Assembly (NCBI GenBank): GCA_026874595.1
Contig: CM049310.1
Location: 83,427,056-83,491,055, forward strand
Source of the DNA: Sipunculus nudus
Taxonomy: Eukaryota; Annelida; Sipuncula; Golfingiida; Sipunculidae
Direction of reading: 5' to 3'
Length of the DNA: 64,000 bases
Shown here: positions 13,001 through 26,599 of the stretch, piece by piece
Position numbering within the stretch: position 1 is the stretch's first letter
Layout of the letters: every line of letters begins with the position of its first letter
Position numbers and translations under genes: made by a program
Notes under the pieces: model-generated
Databases searched by the model: none
What the model was told of the DNA's origin: nothing
Seen by the model: only the letters and a program-made list of their open reading frames with translations

Positions 13001-13125
13001 ATTATCCGCAAACAGGTACCCCAGAACCAATCAGGCTTATCCACCAATAGGTACAACAAAACCAATCAGGCATTATCTGCCAACAGGTACCCCAGAACCA
13101 ATCAGGCATTAACAAACCAGCAAGT
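10050..13125. repeat. 36-bp satellite array, two 1.41-kb higher-order copies, CCAAT box in most units
   Basis: About 80 units, consensus AGGCATTATCCACCAACAGG then TACCCCAGAACCAATC (36 bp). The units alternate between CCACCAACAGGTACC, CCACTGACAGGAACC and GGTAACCCAGAA variants, with occasional GCCTCACCATCAAAAGG units. The left 200 bp are degenerate, as usual at array edges. A landmark at 10224 (CAATTTAGGCATTATCAAAC) recurs at 11635, so the core is two tandem copies of a 1411-bp block with very high identity. Each unit carries AACCAATCAGG, matching the NF-Y (CCAAT box) consensus. Open frames through the array (10257-10499, 11668-12015) come from the unit being a multiple of three and are not genes. 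Confidence 0.97.
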
Positions 13126-13581
13126 GCCCCAATAGAAATTGGGGCATACAGATATTTGGACTATGAGTTTTAATGTCAGGCTGTCACTTTATGAACATAA
13201 TTCCCTGTATGCTTCTTGTGTCTAGTCATCAGTAACATCTGATTGTATCGTTCTTCGTAAGGTCCCATGAGGTTGGTGATAATTCATGTACTTCCTTGTG
13301 TCCCTGAATTACAAAGTTTAATTATCATGCAGGTCCATGCTGCTGTGGTCTGAAACTCATCTGTGAGTCTGGTATAAGGTAAATACTACAGACCTGCATA
13401 ATGTATTAAACATATTTTACAAAGGATGTACCATAAAGTTACACATTATACACAAAGTAGCAGGGATATATATATGTAATTGATAGAAGCACAAATTTTG
13501 GTATGGAGATAAAAAAAAATCAGATTGTATAACACTAAGCAGCGTGAAATGTCTAGCGGAATGAATAAAGAAGCCGGCTTT
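13126..13581. other. Non-coding stretch, nothing recognised
   Basis: Unique-looking sequence between the satellite and a SINE. No exon features. Confidence 0.5.
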
Positions 13582-13663
13582 TCTGGTGAAGTGGTTGGAA
13601 TGCTGGACATGTGCACCACTGATATGGGTTCAAATCCCAGATTCCCCTGAAAAATTTGTAACA

Positions 13664-13715
<52 letters not shown>
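13582..13715 (+). mobile_element. tRNA-like SINE head followed by (AT)n tail
   Basis: TCTGGTGAAGTGGTTGGAAT resembles a pol III A box. GGGTTCAAATCCCAG, 44 bases later, matches the B box and T-arm of a tRNA. A long AT microsatellite (about 13663-13715) follows directly, as expected for a SINE tail. No proper cloverleaf with acceptor stem closes, so this is not called a tRNA gene. It differs from family 1. Confidence 0.7.
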
Positions 13716-13718
<3 letters not shown>

Positions 13719-13925
13719 CTCTCTTTAGGAGGATGACATCAGATACGGATATAATATCTTTATATTATACAGATATAAGATCTTTTTATACTTGTTTTGT
13801 AACTACTGTGAATGTATTATATTAAAGATACATAATATATTATTAACTTACACTAATAGTTTGTTTTGGCTAAATCCAAACATTTCCCAGCAAAACCATT
13901 GAGTACATGGACTTATTATCTCAAA

Positions 13926-14190
13926 TTCACATGTTTTATACATTGTTATGGTTCTATGTGTGTCATCAAACACAGTCCACACTTACCTGTTTGCCAAAAC
14001 AACACTGCGCAACCAGAGGTGAGATCTTGCACATGCACAACAATTCTAAAATAAAAAGAAAAAACATGAAAAGAAGAAACACTAGCTTGAAGCTTGATTT
14101 GCAAAGTGGTATGTGTGGTATGTATAATATTCTAAGGAGAAAACCATATATCTCAAGAATATTTATCATGCATGGTATGTGAACACTTGC
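13926..14190 (-). repeat. Dispersed repeat family R2, copy 1
   Basis: On the minus strand it reads ATAAATATTCTTGAGATATA then TGGTTTTCTCC, ending with GTGTTGTTTTGGCAAACAGG. The same order appears on the + strand at 23571-23880. The short shared open frame reflects the repeat, not a conserved gene. Confidence 0.75.
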
Positions 14191-17100
14191 CTTTAAACTA
14201 TGGAAATATCTTAACAGCTAAATATTCCATGTAATTCTAGGTATTCACTTCAGTTTGCTGGAGGAAGTGCTGTTAACCAATGATTTGACCCTGATACATA
14301 CGATGGCTGTCATTTTGCTCAAAGAGGTTTCAAATAAACAAAATTCTCAAAAGGGGAATTATTATGGAAATGAAACCTTCATGAATTAGAGGCGCCATCA
14401 GTAAAGGCAAAGTAAAAGATAAGATTGATATTATGAATAATAATAAATCTAGTATGTTCCTAAATTACTATTATAAATGATATGAGATATATCTTATTAT
14501 CTGCCATTTATGAACAATAATTTTCACTCAGTCTACATTCCCTTTGGTCTCCTTGCCAATATTAAGATTTTTTGCACACATATTGTTTGATATAATTGAT
14601 TCATATAATGATGGTAACACTCTGTGTTGGTCGTTTGTACGGTAAAATCATGAAAATTGAGTCCTCCCGAAAGACTGTGACGGTGAAAATCACAAACTTT
14701 TAACCACAAGAATATAAAGATTACCAAAGTACTTATATTAAGACATTCTAGTGTTTACATTTTGTCTCATAGGTAACTGCTGTAGCTATATATAACACCA
14801 ATACATTATTAAAGCAAAATGACACAATTAAGTACTCATTCAAAATGTTTTACAATCATATGTGAAAATACCAAAATGCCAGAACCTAGCCAAGTTTCAA
14901 TTGATTTTGCCTAGAGGTTTACAGATGGCATTTTGTCTGTAAATCTGGTGTTAACAGAACATGTTGATTAAATAACATATGGTTAGAAAGGCTCTGAATA
15001 CAACAGCCCTTTAATAATTTAGCTATTGTAAAACTCATGTACATACTTTGTTTTCACATACTTTCAGTTTTTCTTTAACCAGTTGAAAGATGGCACAATA
15101 TTTGGGATTTAAAAAACATTTTCATGTTCTTCTGCATAAAACTGTACAGAACAGTCACCGACTAAGTGTAGCACTGTATATGCTGTACCCATGATGCGTG
15201 GAAACTGTAGGTTGGAAAATAGAATTAAGAAAATTAATAGATTCTCACAATGGCAGATTCTATGCATGCCTAAGTATCACAATGCAATAGGTTAGATTAT
15301 TAATAGTGTTTTTATCTTAACTATCATAATTAGAAATAATTGTCATAAGATTAATATGTATGATTTATTTGGCAAAAGAATTAACCATATTTAATTAGAA
15401 TGTTGAACATGACATATGACACATAATCCTAAAACCATTTATTCTTCCATTAATTAAACTGATATTTAGGCCATTAGGCCATAATTTTATGCAACTGTTG
15501 TTTAATAATGAAAGAGGAATAAAAAAGCTCACACTTCCTCCAGAGATCACCTTTTAATGAGGTTCTGGATTAATTACCTGCATGTTTACATTACCTTCTC
15601 TCAAATATAAATTAATTAGTGAGCAAATTTAAGATTTAATCTCAAATCTTACAACTTTACTTTCGAATGCATTACACATACAGAATTCACAATGAGTCCC
15701 TTGTATTCACATCACAGCTTGCACCATGCAGGTAGCTGAGATTGATCGATCATTCCTGTTTGTGTGATTGCACGTTCATAATATAACTCACCCAGTCATG
15801 AATGGAATCCCAAAGGGCATTTCAGGAAGAATTAATCAGATTTTGGTGTGGATCAAGCACATGATCCGGATCCAGGATTAGAACTTTCAATACCCACAGC
15901 TGAATTGGAAAATATAATAACCATAATTATTAAAAAAATGACAGTAAGTTCACAAGGATGGTTTTAAGGCAAATTCCTTGAGGCACCTACTTTTTTTATC
16001 AGTCCTTATAGTTCTTTTGTGATAGTATCTCACAGAAAAAGAATATTTACTGCTTGTTCCCTTTTATAATGGTTTTGGATGTGACACCAAGTTTTCAGTT
16101 CCAGAACAGATAAGCGTTCACAATATTAAAAGTCTCAGGATGTGGTTTTTATTATTATTGTAACATAAACCACAGTTTGCTCATCATTGTAGCTTAACCT
16201 CAGCATAACTGCTGCTGCAACATGATACTGTTTAAATTCCTAATAAACTAAATTAGAAACTGGATATGAGGAATTCACAATGAGCAAATTCCTATGCCAT
16301 ATTCTGATGGAAAACTGAGCCTAACATAATTTAGTATGATGACCACTGTTTGACACCACATGTTAAGCTGGCCTCCAATCTACTGATTTTCCTGTAGGAC
16401 CAGTAGAAATGAGGGTGCTGCCAGCCCGACTTTTAATAAATCTGGAAAGGAAAAATCTGCTCAAAAAATCCTTTACAATATCAAGAATTTTTTGGTTAAT
16501 TTTAATCTGGCCAGAAAATTCTGTAGATGTAATGATGGATCAGAAATATCAATTCCAAATATCTGATGTTGGAACAGAAATATCCGCTGATATTTTAGGC
16601 TTCTTTCAATATTTATGACAACAACAGTGATCCAGAGGAAAAAGGTGAAAATAATGGTCAGAAAAATCTGGTAATGTGCACTCAAAATTGGCAGGTGTGT
16701 GGGCACTAGTTATATGGGAGGCCGGCTTTATGTACTTAACACTTTATACTCCAGGTCCTTGTTTAATGATCATACTGTATGAGGATATTCTTGTAAATGC
16801 AGTAAGAGAGGCTAAAAGAGAGGTTGTATAATATAGATCTGGCATATAATTTTAGTAGTATCAGGTACTGCACTATATTATACTACATTTATTTTCTTGG
16901 CTACATCCTGAAAAAAAAACACAAAAAGCACTTTCAGCTTATTGAATTATCTTAACTCTATCTTTAAAACATATTATACATGCATCATTTTGGCCTACTT
17001 CTATATCAGTATATCAGGCCTCACTTACATGATACTGGCATGATGATGCTGTCATCATTATGATGATGAAACAGCAGGCACCAAGCATCCTTACTTATAT

Positions 17101-20029
17101 TTCTTGTGACATAAGAATATTGATGACAATCAGTCATGTTTTTCCTGATGTGCATATAACCGTTCCTTTTAAATATGAAAGCTACTGTGATTTTCTTTTA
17201 TTAAAAAAGGAATGTTTTTCATTTCCTACTTTTTTAGTGCATTTGTTTAAGAAATTAATGCGATAAACCTGATAAACCCATGTTGAGTTAACACAAAAAA
17301 TAGCTTCTTCCCTTTAAAATAAATCTGTACCTGCCAAAATATTGCCTTTAAACCATTTGCTTACTCCTGTAAACGAGTGTTATACACCGTGAACGGGGTG
17401 GGATCGTAGGTTTCAACATAAACACACTGTGTGGGGCTGTGTGCAGCGTGGAGCCACAACACGTGACAATCAGGAGATGCCCTGACTGACTTGGCAAAAA
17501 AATTAATACATGTTCCTGCTGGCTGAAACACTGCATGTTGTCCTTCTTAATCAGACCTCTGGTCACCTGGCCTTGTCAGGTAAACAGACACATGTGAATT
17601 GTGTTTACCAACACGAACAGTCATAACAAGGTGTTAAACAGCCGTATGTGAGGAAATGAGACTGTGTGCTGTAATGGTTCTGCTGGGAAACCTTTGTAAA
17701 AAGCAAACCTGAACTGATAGTGTGAAAGAATAGGCATAATATTGAACGTGATTATGTCCCTTTAAAATTATTTATTCTGCTAATACAAATAAGGAGTGCA
17801 TTGTGACCTTAAATACTAGATGTGCTTTCATAAAAATGTAACTTCTCACTGTTGGCCTTTGGACTTTTTTCCTGGTGTGTGTGCATGTTCTGTAAGTTTT
17901 TAGTTAATGATTTCCCCGTGGATGACAGCGCATATGTTAGTGCCATCTTGATATCCCAACATTTGACAGGAAAGCCAAATGTGGATACAGGTGTTCCTTC
18001 ACTTAAACTGAGTGAAATGCTGACACCATCAGTCATTTTCATACAAGGCTGCCAAGTGGTGAATTGATGATATATGGTTTGATAAACTGTAATGTATTCC
18101 ACATGAAAAACAAATGGACTTATAGGCTCTACACAGCAAAAAAAATCATTTAAAATGCAAAACAGTATTTTTCATCTCCATCATTTGAAGGTGAACATCT
18201 ATATCCTAACCCTATCTGTCATCTGGGATGAAATATGTCATTAATATATCATTCCTGCAGTTTACCATTTAACTTGTACCATGTTAGTTGCAAGTCTAAT
18301 AGGCTGCTGATGAAGGCAATAATTCTCCATGGTACTTCAAGATGTTATGTACTTTATCTTATGATAAATATATAAAAACATTTAAAGAAGGATTAAATTG
18401 GCAAAGCAGAAAATGGATGGTTGGTATCTTAGTTGTGAGGACACTTCTAGTTGAACTCCTAAGCTTTTCTCAATGTGCAGTGTTTGAAGATGTTTTAAGT
18501 AAAGCCTCAATAAAAAAATGTCAAAAATGAGTATAACAGAGGCAAAGTAAATTAAGGACTATCTCACATATTTTTTTCAGAAGTTATTATTTACCATGTA
18601 ATTGTTTCTGATGGAGCTCTGAAGACCAAGATTGAACTATTTATTCAAATTCATTCTACCCTGGTCAACACAAAGCTACATTTTCTGTTAAGCTCCTTTC
18701 AACTTGTCCAGCATAATATGCAATGTATGAAATGTGGTTGTCATTTATGGTAAATGCATCACAACACATTTTCAACAGGTCCCTTTTTTGGGTTGCCTAT
18801 TGCAATGTGTTTACAGTGACTTGCTGTTGCTCAGTGAAACACCAATTATCAAAACCCAACAAAATCATTATTTATATTCACACTGATGAAAATGTTCCCT
18901 TTCCAGTTGACAGTCTTTATATGGTCCTTTAGGTTTATGATACAATTTTTATCATGCATAATTTGGATTTGTTTGTATAGTTTCTTCAGCAAATAAGATA
19001 AAAAGTTTATTCAAATATTCTAAAATATGTGTAGTCTGTAAATATATCATTGCATTACAAAGAGATAAACCAGGAAACATTATATGAAAGAAGTATCATA
19101 GAAAAGGGGCAGGTGGTGCAACAGAAGACAGAGTGAGAGTGTCATATGACAAAACCTGATCCACGAAAACTGTGCAGTGTATTTATGTGTGGTTTGAATT
19201 AATATTACAGCACATGAACTGTGTCACACCCAGTGCTGGAACTATGGAAAAATGGTCATTCTATATCCCACAGGCAGTGATATATGTACACTATCTGTGA
19301 TGCTTAAAGCTGATACATCATTACTACAATCAGAGACCCATGGACAGGCAACCGATCCTTAAATCCACCACAGTACCAGCACTGCTTGGCTTGATTATAT
19401 TCATCTTGCACCATTACTAACACAGCAACGCACTCATGGAAGCAGGGCCTTCATAAGCATTCATTAACTACATGACAGCATTCAATTATTTGCTGTAATT
19501 AGGATGAAATCTGTATCATTACAGGATGCACATATAACAGCAAAGCTTTGTTGCAATCAGCTTTTTCCTCCCGTACTTACTCAGTGTGTGGGTGAAGCAG
19601 TTAATTAAGGAAACATTAAAGCCTGTAATAGCAGTACATCATGTACCGGTTATCAAATGTTTAAGGCTTCCGCTGGGCTCAGAAAATACTAGCAGCATTT
19701 ACTTTAATATCAAAGACTGTTTGCACTTTGCTGAATAATTTCATCGTAATTATGTGACATCAGCTGTGAACATAGCATTCAGGGAAAATTGCACAGTTCC
19801 TTTTTTATCTGGGAATTCGCTGTACAAACAGCAGTCATTTTGTTAGTTTTAGCCACACTCCAACAATGAAAGTACTTACTTCAGACTGTTTAAACCCCAA
19901 ATTCAAATTAAGCAAATACTGGCTGTATTCATTATTGAAGTATCTTGTTTGTACATGTATCTTCGTTGAACATATGAGAGAACCACTGATTCAATACATT
20001 TCTAATCAGGAAATTAGGAATTTACCCAT
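14191..20029. other. Long non-coding stretch, few landmarks
   Basis: AT-rich presumed intron with only short spurious frames. At 15815-15880 there is a dispersed motif (GGTGTGGATCAAGCACATG then ATCCGGATCC) whose relative lies at 25545-25640. The parts 17340-17640 and 19380-19700 are of higher complexity and lower AT, the latter with AATTA-type homeodomain words. They are candidates for conserved non-coding elements, with no direct proof. Confidence 0.45.
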
Positions 20030-20440
20030 TAAATTCTTACATTCTTCTGAAGGCACATGGGATTTACCAAATGTATTCTTTTTCTTCCTTGGACATACAA
20101 AAATAACCCAATTGTATTCTTATTCTTCCCAGGACATACAAGAATTTATTCTTCCTTGGTCATACAAGAATTACCTATTGAATTCTTATTCTTCCTTTGA
20201 CAGACATGAATTAACCAATTGTATTTTTATTCTTCCTTTGACAGACATGAATTACCAATTGTATTTTTATTCTTCCTTGAATATACAAGAATTTATTCTT
20301 CCTTGGACATACAATAATCACCAATTGTATTCTTACTCTTCCCAGGACATAAAAGACAATTCTTTCTCTTCCTGAACAACTTGAATTACTTATTAAATTC
20401 TTATTCTTCAAAGGACAATACAATTCTTATCCTTATCCAG
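20030..20440. repeat. Degenerate tandem array with TTATTCTTCC motif
   Basis: Repeated TTCTTATTCTTCC, GGACATACAAGAATT and ACCAATTGTATT words at variable spacing (about 28-50 bp). The open frame over 19866-20375 arises from this array and has no recognisable protein family. Confidence 0.8.
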
Positions 20441-21322
20441 CAGTCAAAATAAGTAGTTTGCACATATGCTATCAGCAACAGATCTAGGATTCTATACTAA
20501 AGCTTTTCTGGAGAAAAAAAAACTGGCCATAGACTTTTCTTAGGCTTGATCAATAAAGATTTATTTTTATATAAATTAAAAAAAAATGAAAAAGACTGAT
20601 CAATTTAGATATTAACCACCATTATTTGGCTTTGGATTTTAAACACAATTAAACTATATCCTGTTCAAATATATGTTGATAAAGATGCTTAAACTTCAAA
20701 TGAAAGTTTCAAAGCAATCTTCATGGAAATGAAAAAAAAAATTTATTTAAGAAAAAATGAATAAATATAGAAGGTAGCTTGTTAAATAAATAAGTAATGG
20801 CTACACAGGGCTGTCACAATCATCCTAAATGCAAATATGCCTGCCTTGTATACTTTTACACGGTGCCAGCTCAGCATGGGTTTGGTGTTCATGTCATGCT
20901 GTCATGGCTCACTCTGTCAGCTCCTGAATGTGGAAGTAAACCTGTATTGAAAATTTAAGGACCTCACCTTGCTTTCCACTGCCTATCCTGTATACTAAAT
21001 AGTTTGGCAGCAAACTGCAAATGTCTATTTTTCAGTCTATTTTAAAATCTGTGGATTACACTGTTTATTAAGCATTTCTACTTTGGTGGAGTTAATAAAA
21101 TTATTGAGATGTTTGATCAAGATTTGTTTAGGACAAAAACCTGAAGTAAGCATTTAACAGTTATGTTCATATGGTATATTTAAAAAGTGATAATATAGGA
21201 TTCATTTTCAGCTTAAAGGACTGTTTGCATATTCTTTGTAAAATAACTTGCATGTAACCAGCAATGACTGAATACTTTAAATCCAGCAGTACGGAATTGA
21301 TCGAATGGAGCCTAATTACCCT
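20441..21322. other. Non-coding stretch, nothing recognised
   Basis: AT-rich DNA without exon or repeat landmarks. Confidence 0.5.
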
Positions 21323-21425
21323 CCTCATGCAGTTGTTATGTATTCAATGCAGTCATCCCAGACCTCTTTTCATGTAACAGTTGCTTTGTATAGCAAGATT
21401 CTCTGGGTTCAACCACCACCAATGA
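21323..21425 (+). mobile_element. Foldback/MITE family, copy 2 (left arm only)
   Basis: CTCATGCAGTTGTTATG then GCAGTCATCCCAGACCTC, TAGCAAGATTCTCTGGGTTC and AACCACCACC: the left arm of the family without interior or right arm. A truncated or solo-arm copy. Confidence 0.75.
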
Positions 21426-23570
21426 CCTGTCTTTTTCTTTTGTAATCAATTAAATCATTTGTATCTTTCGATAACTGATCACAAACAATTAAGTATGCTC
21501 ATCCAAAGAGGTCATATCATCCAGATAAATTATTCTTATTTGGTCAGATATATAAGACAGGGGAAAGACAGGGGAGAATTACAGCTAACTACATTAAAAC
21601 TTAACCTTGTGCAACGAATAAGTTTCATTAACCTGGCCATTACCTTGACCTTTCACCATGATGTTTCAAGTTAAGACTGAATTTACCCATTCAATATTTT
21701 AGGTATAATTCTATACAGCATGTTTCACAGAAATCTAGATGGCACATGAAATAATCGACTAACTAGAATACGGGTAGTCGACAAGCGACTACTTGTATCC
21801 GCCTAAATCAGAGTGGAAAGGGTGAAGTGAGGCATGGATTGAGTGGCAAGGGGAAATAGAGTGAAGTGTTGCATATTAGCATGGATGTCTGCAGCCAAAT
21901 TGTGTATGTAGGTTGCACCACCTACCACAAAATCCACAAAGCTGTCCAAGTTGTATACATATGCAAAATTTAAGGCAGATAAGTCAAACCACTACATGTA
22001 TATGAGTGATTTTTGCCCTTGGCAGACAAACAGTTATCGAATATGACCAATTCCTACCATTATTCAACACTATACCCATAAATGAGCTCTGATCAAGGGA
22101 CCATCAATTCTGTCACTAAACACCTCTGATGTAACATGTATCCTTAGGCAGAAGTCAAGGACATAGACTGTATTTGCTACCATGCTTTTAATGTTATCTC
22201 AAAAGCTTGGTAGGCTTTGAGGATAGATCTCTGAGCCCCCTGTGTAGTCTCATCTAAGGCCTTTTATGTGTACAGTTACAAACTTGGAACTCTTTTTAGC
22301 AGAAGACTTGGGTCTGAAGGCTCTGAACTTGAAGATTGTGGCTGTAAATGGTCCCTCAAAGTTCAAAGTGAAAATTCCTTTCCCACTGGTATCTTTAAGC
22401 CCTGCCTTCTGTGACTAAGGATTTGGCTCAACTTATGTTATATTCACATAACTATATGTGCCTGGAAAGGCCCAAGGGTGGCCCTGAACTTAGACCATAT
22501 ATTTCCAAAATATATTCAAAAACACTGGTCTCAGTGGTGCTAAAATTCAAGGATAGATAGCATATGGTCTGGTGCAGCCATTCAAATTGGAAAGCAACTG
22601 ATATTCTGAGGTATAAATAAGGTTATTGATCTCTTTTTGTCACCAGTGCACACAGATTTGTTATATCCATAATTTTTCTTGATTGATTTTTATTGTTAAA
22701 CATTTATATCACATTCACCATTTTTACTGCAAGACATTAAATTATCCATACAAAACAAAGTTTTTACAGAATTGTAAGACCAAAACTAGTTAAAGATGAG
22801 TGCCTGGTTGACCATAAGTTTTTTATCAAGGCTTCAAGTAAAACATAACTATGTTCTTTTTTATCTGCATTTTATAGTACACATATCAAAACTAAACTTT
22901 TTTTTCAAAGGTCAAAACCATCTTCAAACAGTCATTACTACAGGATTTCACCACTACACTATCTTTGATAATCTAAAACATTTATTTCGAGAATGGCAAA
23001 ATTAAGTTTTTAAACAAGTCTTCCACAGATTTAAAGGTCAAGACTGGAAGAGTGAAATAATGAGCTGCATTTTATACTTTAATATCTCATGTAATTTTGA
23101 GCAAGTGCATGTACATCAACGTCTCTCAAGAAATTTTTTTTTTCAATTGATTAAGAAGATAAACAACAGAGGATAGTCCTGAGTAAATGAACAATACAGT
23201 TTTTCTTCATTTTCTTTAACTACATGATTTACATTTATTTTAAGATATATTCAATTTAAGAACTTCTTTATTTTCAAAACAGCATTTTAAAATTCTGTTT
23301 TGCCATCCTTGGCATGGACCCCTTACACAGTACATGTCTAGAATAATGTAAATCATAATGACATTTTCTACTGGGAAACAAGATTCTGTGGTGACCCTGA
23401 AGTTGGTAATTGGATCATTGAAGGAAAAAGAAAAGAGTACCTGACATGGAAACTAAAGTCGATTACATCCAAACAAACAGTCGCAAGGAAATTTCTTTTC
23501 TTTTAAAATAAAGGATACATCCATGGCTGTGATGTCTAAGATAGTTATGTTAAAGGTAGCTATATTCACA
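21426..23570. other. Non-coding stretch, nothing recognised
   Basis: No exon with splice borders or repeat identified. The short open frames here (for example 21459-21674 and 22796-23005) show no family signature. Confidence 0.5.
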
Positions 23571-23880
23571 TACCAGGCATGTTAAATATTCTTGAAATAT
23601 ATGGTTTCCTCCTGAGAATATTATGGTTTTCTTCTAAAATTGTGGGCTTACTCCTGTACAGGAGTTTGAATAAGCTTGCATCATGTGTGATCAGTGGTTT
23701 AAAACATCAACATAGCACTTACCACCAGATGAATCAAGATTTCCAAGCTTCAAACCATTGTTTCTTCTTCCATGTGTCTTCTCTATGTTTAAAAGACCTG
23801 GTTGTGCTGTGTTGTTGTGGCAAACAGGTAAATTTAAGGTGGACTCACACACAGAATGTTTACTCACACACACAACCTGA
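23571..23880 (+). repeat. Dispersed repeat family R2, copy 2
   Basis: GGCATGTTAAATATTCTTGA then AATATATGGTTTCCTCC and GTGTTGTTGTGGCAAACAGG, matching the minus strand of 13926-14190 in the same order. It has about 60 bp more in the middle. Confidence 0.75.
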
Positions 23881-26599
23881 AAGACAACATATATTACACA
23901 GATGAACTTGAGATAGTAAGTCTTTGTTTTGCTGAAAAACGTTTGAATTCAGCCAAAATGAACTAATAATGTGAGTTAATACATAGATTATTGCAAAATT
24001 TTGCACCTTAAAAAAAATATGATGCCTTTTGGCTTTCAAATATGCTATCTAATGGGATAGGAACAATCTGGCAGCATTCATAGCCTGGAATAAAATAATA
24101 TTAAATTTATTTTTTTTATAGTGTATAATCCATTTCTTCTGAACACAACAATACAAATGCATACCATAAACTAATTACAATAAAAACAATATTGAGGCAT
24201 GGATGAGACATTGAAATATATTGCAGTTTTTAGCATACTATGTATACTCTTTTCCAACATCCCTGTCCACTTCATTTAATTGTCATGATATTTCTTTCTA
24301 ATTTATTTCATTATATACTACATAGCAGCTGTAATCATGGGAGGTAATTTGGTGATTCAAATAAGTAAAAAAAATGTATGTATAGTTTAAGATCATCAGC
24401 TTATAAATTAGGCCGTCAATGATATGTCTCAATACTTTATACCTGTTCATTCATATTTCACTTTGAATTAATCATATAAATTACATTTATGGAGGAGTAT
24501 TATTTTCCTCGTTAGAAAATTGCCACGTTTGTCTGATTTAGTACCTCTGAGCTAAATCAAGGAAACCTTTAGTGTATTTCACAAAAAATTATCGCAAAAA
24601 ATCAAACAGGTGAACAGGGGTAGTGAAAATGAGTATAGAGATTTAGTGTAATTGGTTCAGAGATCGAATGAATCACTCAGGTTTGAATTGAGCAGTTAAT
24701 GTTAACATCTGCCATGAAAAGGCACTGGCCTTGATCAAGCATGAGAGTACGTGTCATTTCTAAAATTCAACAAAGTTATCATTTTCTAACCCCTTCTCAG
24801 TTTCTGAACAGAAGCACAAACTAACCTTCAATCCCCACGCCAACATTGGCTGAAAACTTTGTCTGCTCAACAAAATCCAGTTATAATCCACCAAGTGCAT
24901 GTCTGAGAACTTTCTTATCAAGAATCAATAACATAAGTTGCCCTTAGAATCCAGGTTATGTAGTCTGTGGTGAACAAACAGTCCACTTAACATCTTTTTT
25001 TCCTGGAATACCACCTCTCCAAGCTACATTTAAAACTGTATGTCCTTTCACAAGACAAGCACGGTTGAGCTTTTTGTCCGTGTCATTTGATCTACCCCGA
25101 CAAAGCACTCACTGGAATGTCAAACAAGTTGTTGGAAACTGGTCCAGGGATGCCTTATGTAGGACCTGAATGCCTCCACTCCGTCAAGTTCTCATTAGAA
25201 AAAGCATTTCAATGGATAGTCTTGGCCTTCTCATTGATAAACCAAAACCAGGACACAGAAAACAATGACTGCATAGGAATACCCATGATCTGTAGAACAG
25301 GAAGCCCGAAACCCAAGTATTATTACAAGGTTTCTACAAGAAATAGCATAAACTTTTTCATAGATATAAAAGTAAAATATGGCTAATATTGCACTTTAAA
25401 GTTTTATTCTTTAGGGTTATTCCTTTGTTGTGAAGGACAGGGCTAAACACCTCTTCAATATAACATGCATCTTTTATTGCCTCTGCTGGGAGGGTATGCT
25501 TTCATCCCTGTACATGTTTGTTTGTGGGTGTGTTTGTTTCCATCATGAACAGAATTTCATGAAATTTCCAAGTAATTTTGCGAATGGGCCAAGGAAGAAT
25601 CATTTGGATTTTGGTGTGGATCAGGCATGTGATCTGGATTAATAAATGTCATCAAGGAATATCCCCAAATGTACAGTCACTTTTGCACGAATGAACCTGG
25701 GAATATAGGCCAAATAAGTGAATGCAAACTTAAACTATTTGGGATTGGGGTGGAGGTTTGCATTCCTTTGAATGCAGATTTTAGTTATTTTTAATAAGAC
25801 AAAGAGGGTATCATTTTTATCATCACTGCTAGTACTACTACTATTACTAGAAACAGTAATTATAGTATTTATGAGGAATTTCTTTTTGAAAAAGATTAAT
25901 TCTGCACATAATCTGTAGGGTAGGATAAATCCTTGATTCTTTTTCTTTCCCCGACTGTACAGGAAAATCTGAGTTGACTCCCAAAATTACCATATAAACT
26001 AAAGCAAGATTGAACGCAGCAATCCTCCTGTTTTTATTGAATGTACAAGAGAAGGAAATTAACTCAAATAAACTTTTTTCTGATGCACATTTCCACAAAA
26101 AACCTACCAGGAATTTTTAGGCCACAAAGCGTTCCTGAAAAAAAAAGATCACACAAATGTTTCAAATAGAGATGGATGAGGCAGCTAGATAAGTTCACTC
26201 CATCAACTGTTAAGTTTTTGGGTGAAGAGATACATGACTTGGTGATCAATGTTTGCAATGTCAGCCTTATCTACACTAACTACAGGGATCTGTAAGAAAT
26301 CTGTTGTAAACCTCAATCTCTAAGACAGATAGCCTATTTAAAGACAAATTCAATGTTATCCCTGTATTGAATGATGAAGGTACTGATGTTACTAGAAATT
26401 AAAGGGAAAAGAGGTAAATCTCAAGGGATTAGTCTCCCAATGAACCATTTGCTTCAACTTCATGTTGCTCAATCATTAATGAAAACACTAAGCACTTAAC
26501 CTATTTATAAAATATCAGATGTTATATCATTGACTCAGCATTATGAAACACTGACACTTGCTGCAAGCAACAAATGCATGCTCTTATCCTTATTATAAA
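23881..26599. other. Non-coding stretch with one dispersed motif at 25545-25640
   Basis: Contains CATGAACAGAATTTCATGAA followed by GGGCCAAGGAAGAATCATTT and GGATTTTGGTGTGGATCAGG, related to 15815-15880. The 99-residue open frame at 25087-25386 lies in somewhat richer sequence, but I recognise no family and no splice context. Otherwise nothing. Confidence 0.45.

Noticed and set aside
10050-13125. CRISPR-like array
   Set aside because: Direct repeats are adjacent, with no unique spacers, and the context is a eukaryotic intron. It is a satellite.
13582-13662. tRNA gene
   Set aside because: A and B box-like sequences are present but no cloverleaf with a closing acceptor stem. The AT tail fits a SINE.
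13446-13825. Frames rich in Ile/Tyr
   Set aside because: Read through an (AT)n microsatellite.
25087-25386. 99-codon open frame
   Set aside because: No recognisable domain, no splice context; kept only as a remark in the stretch entry.
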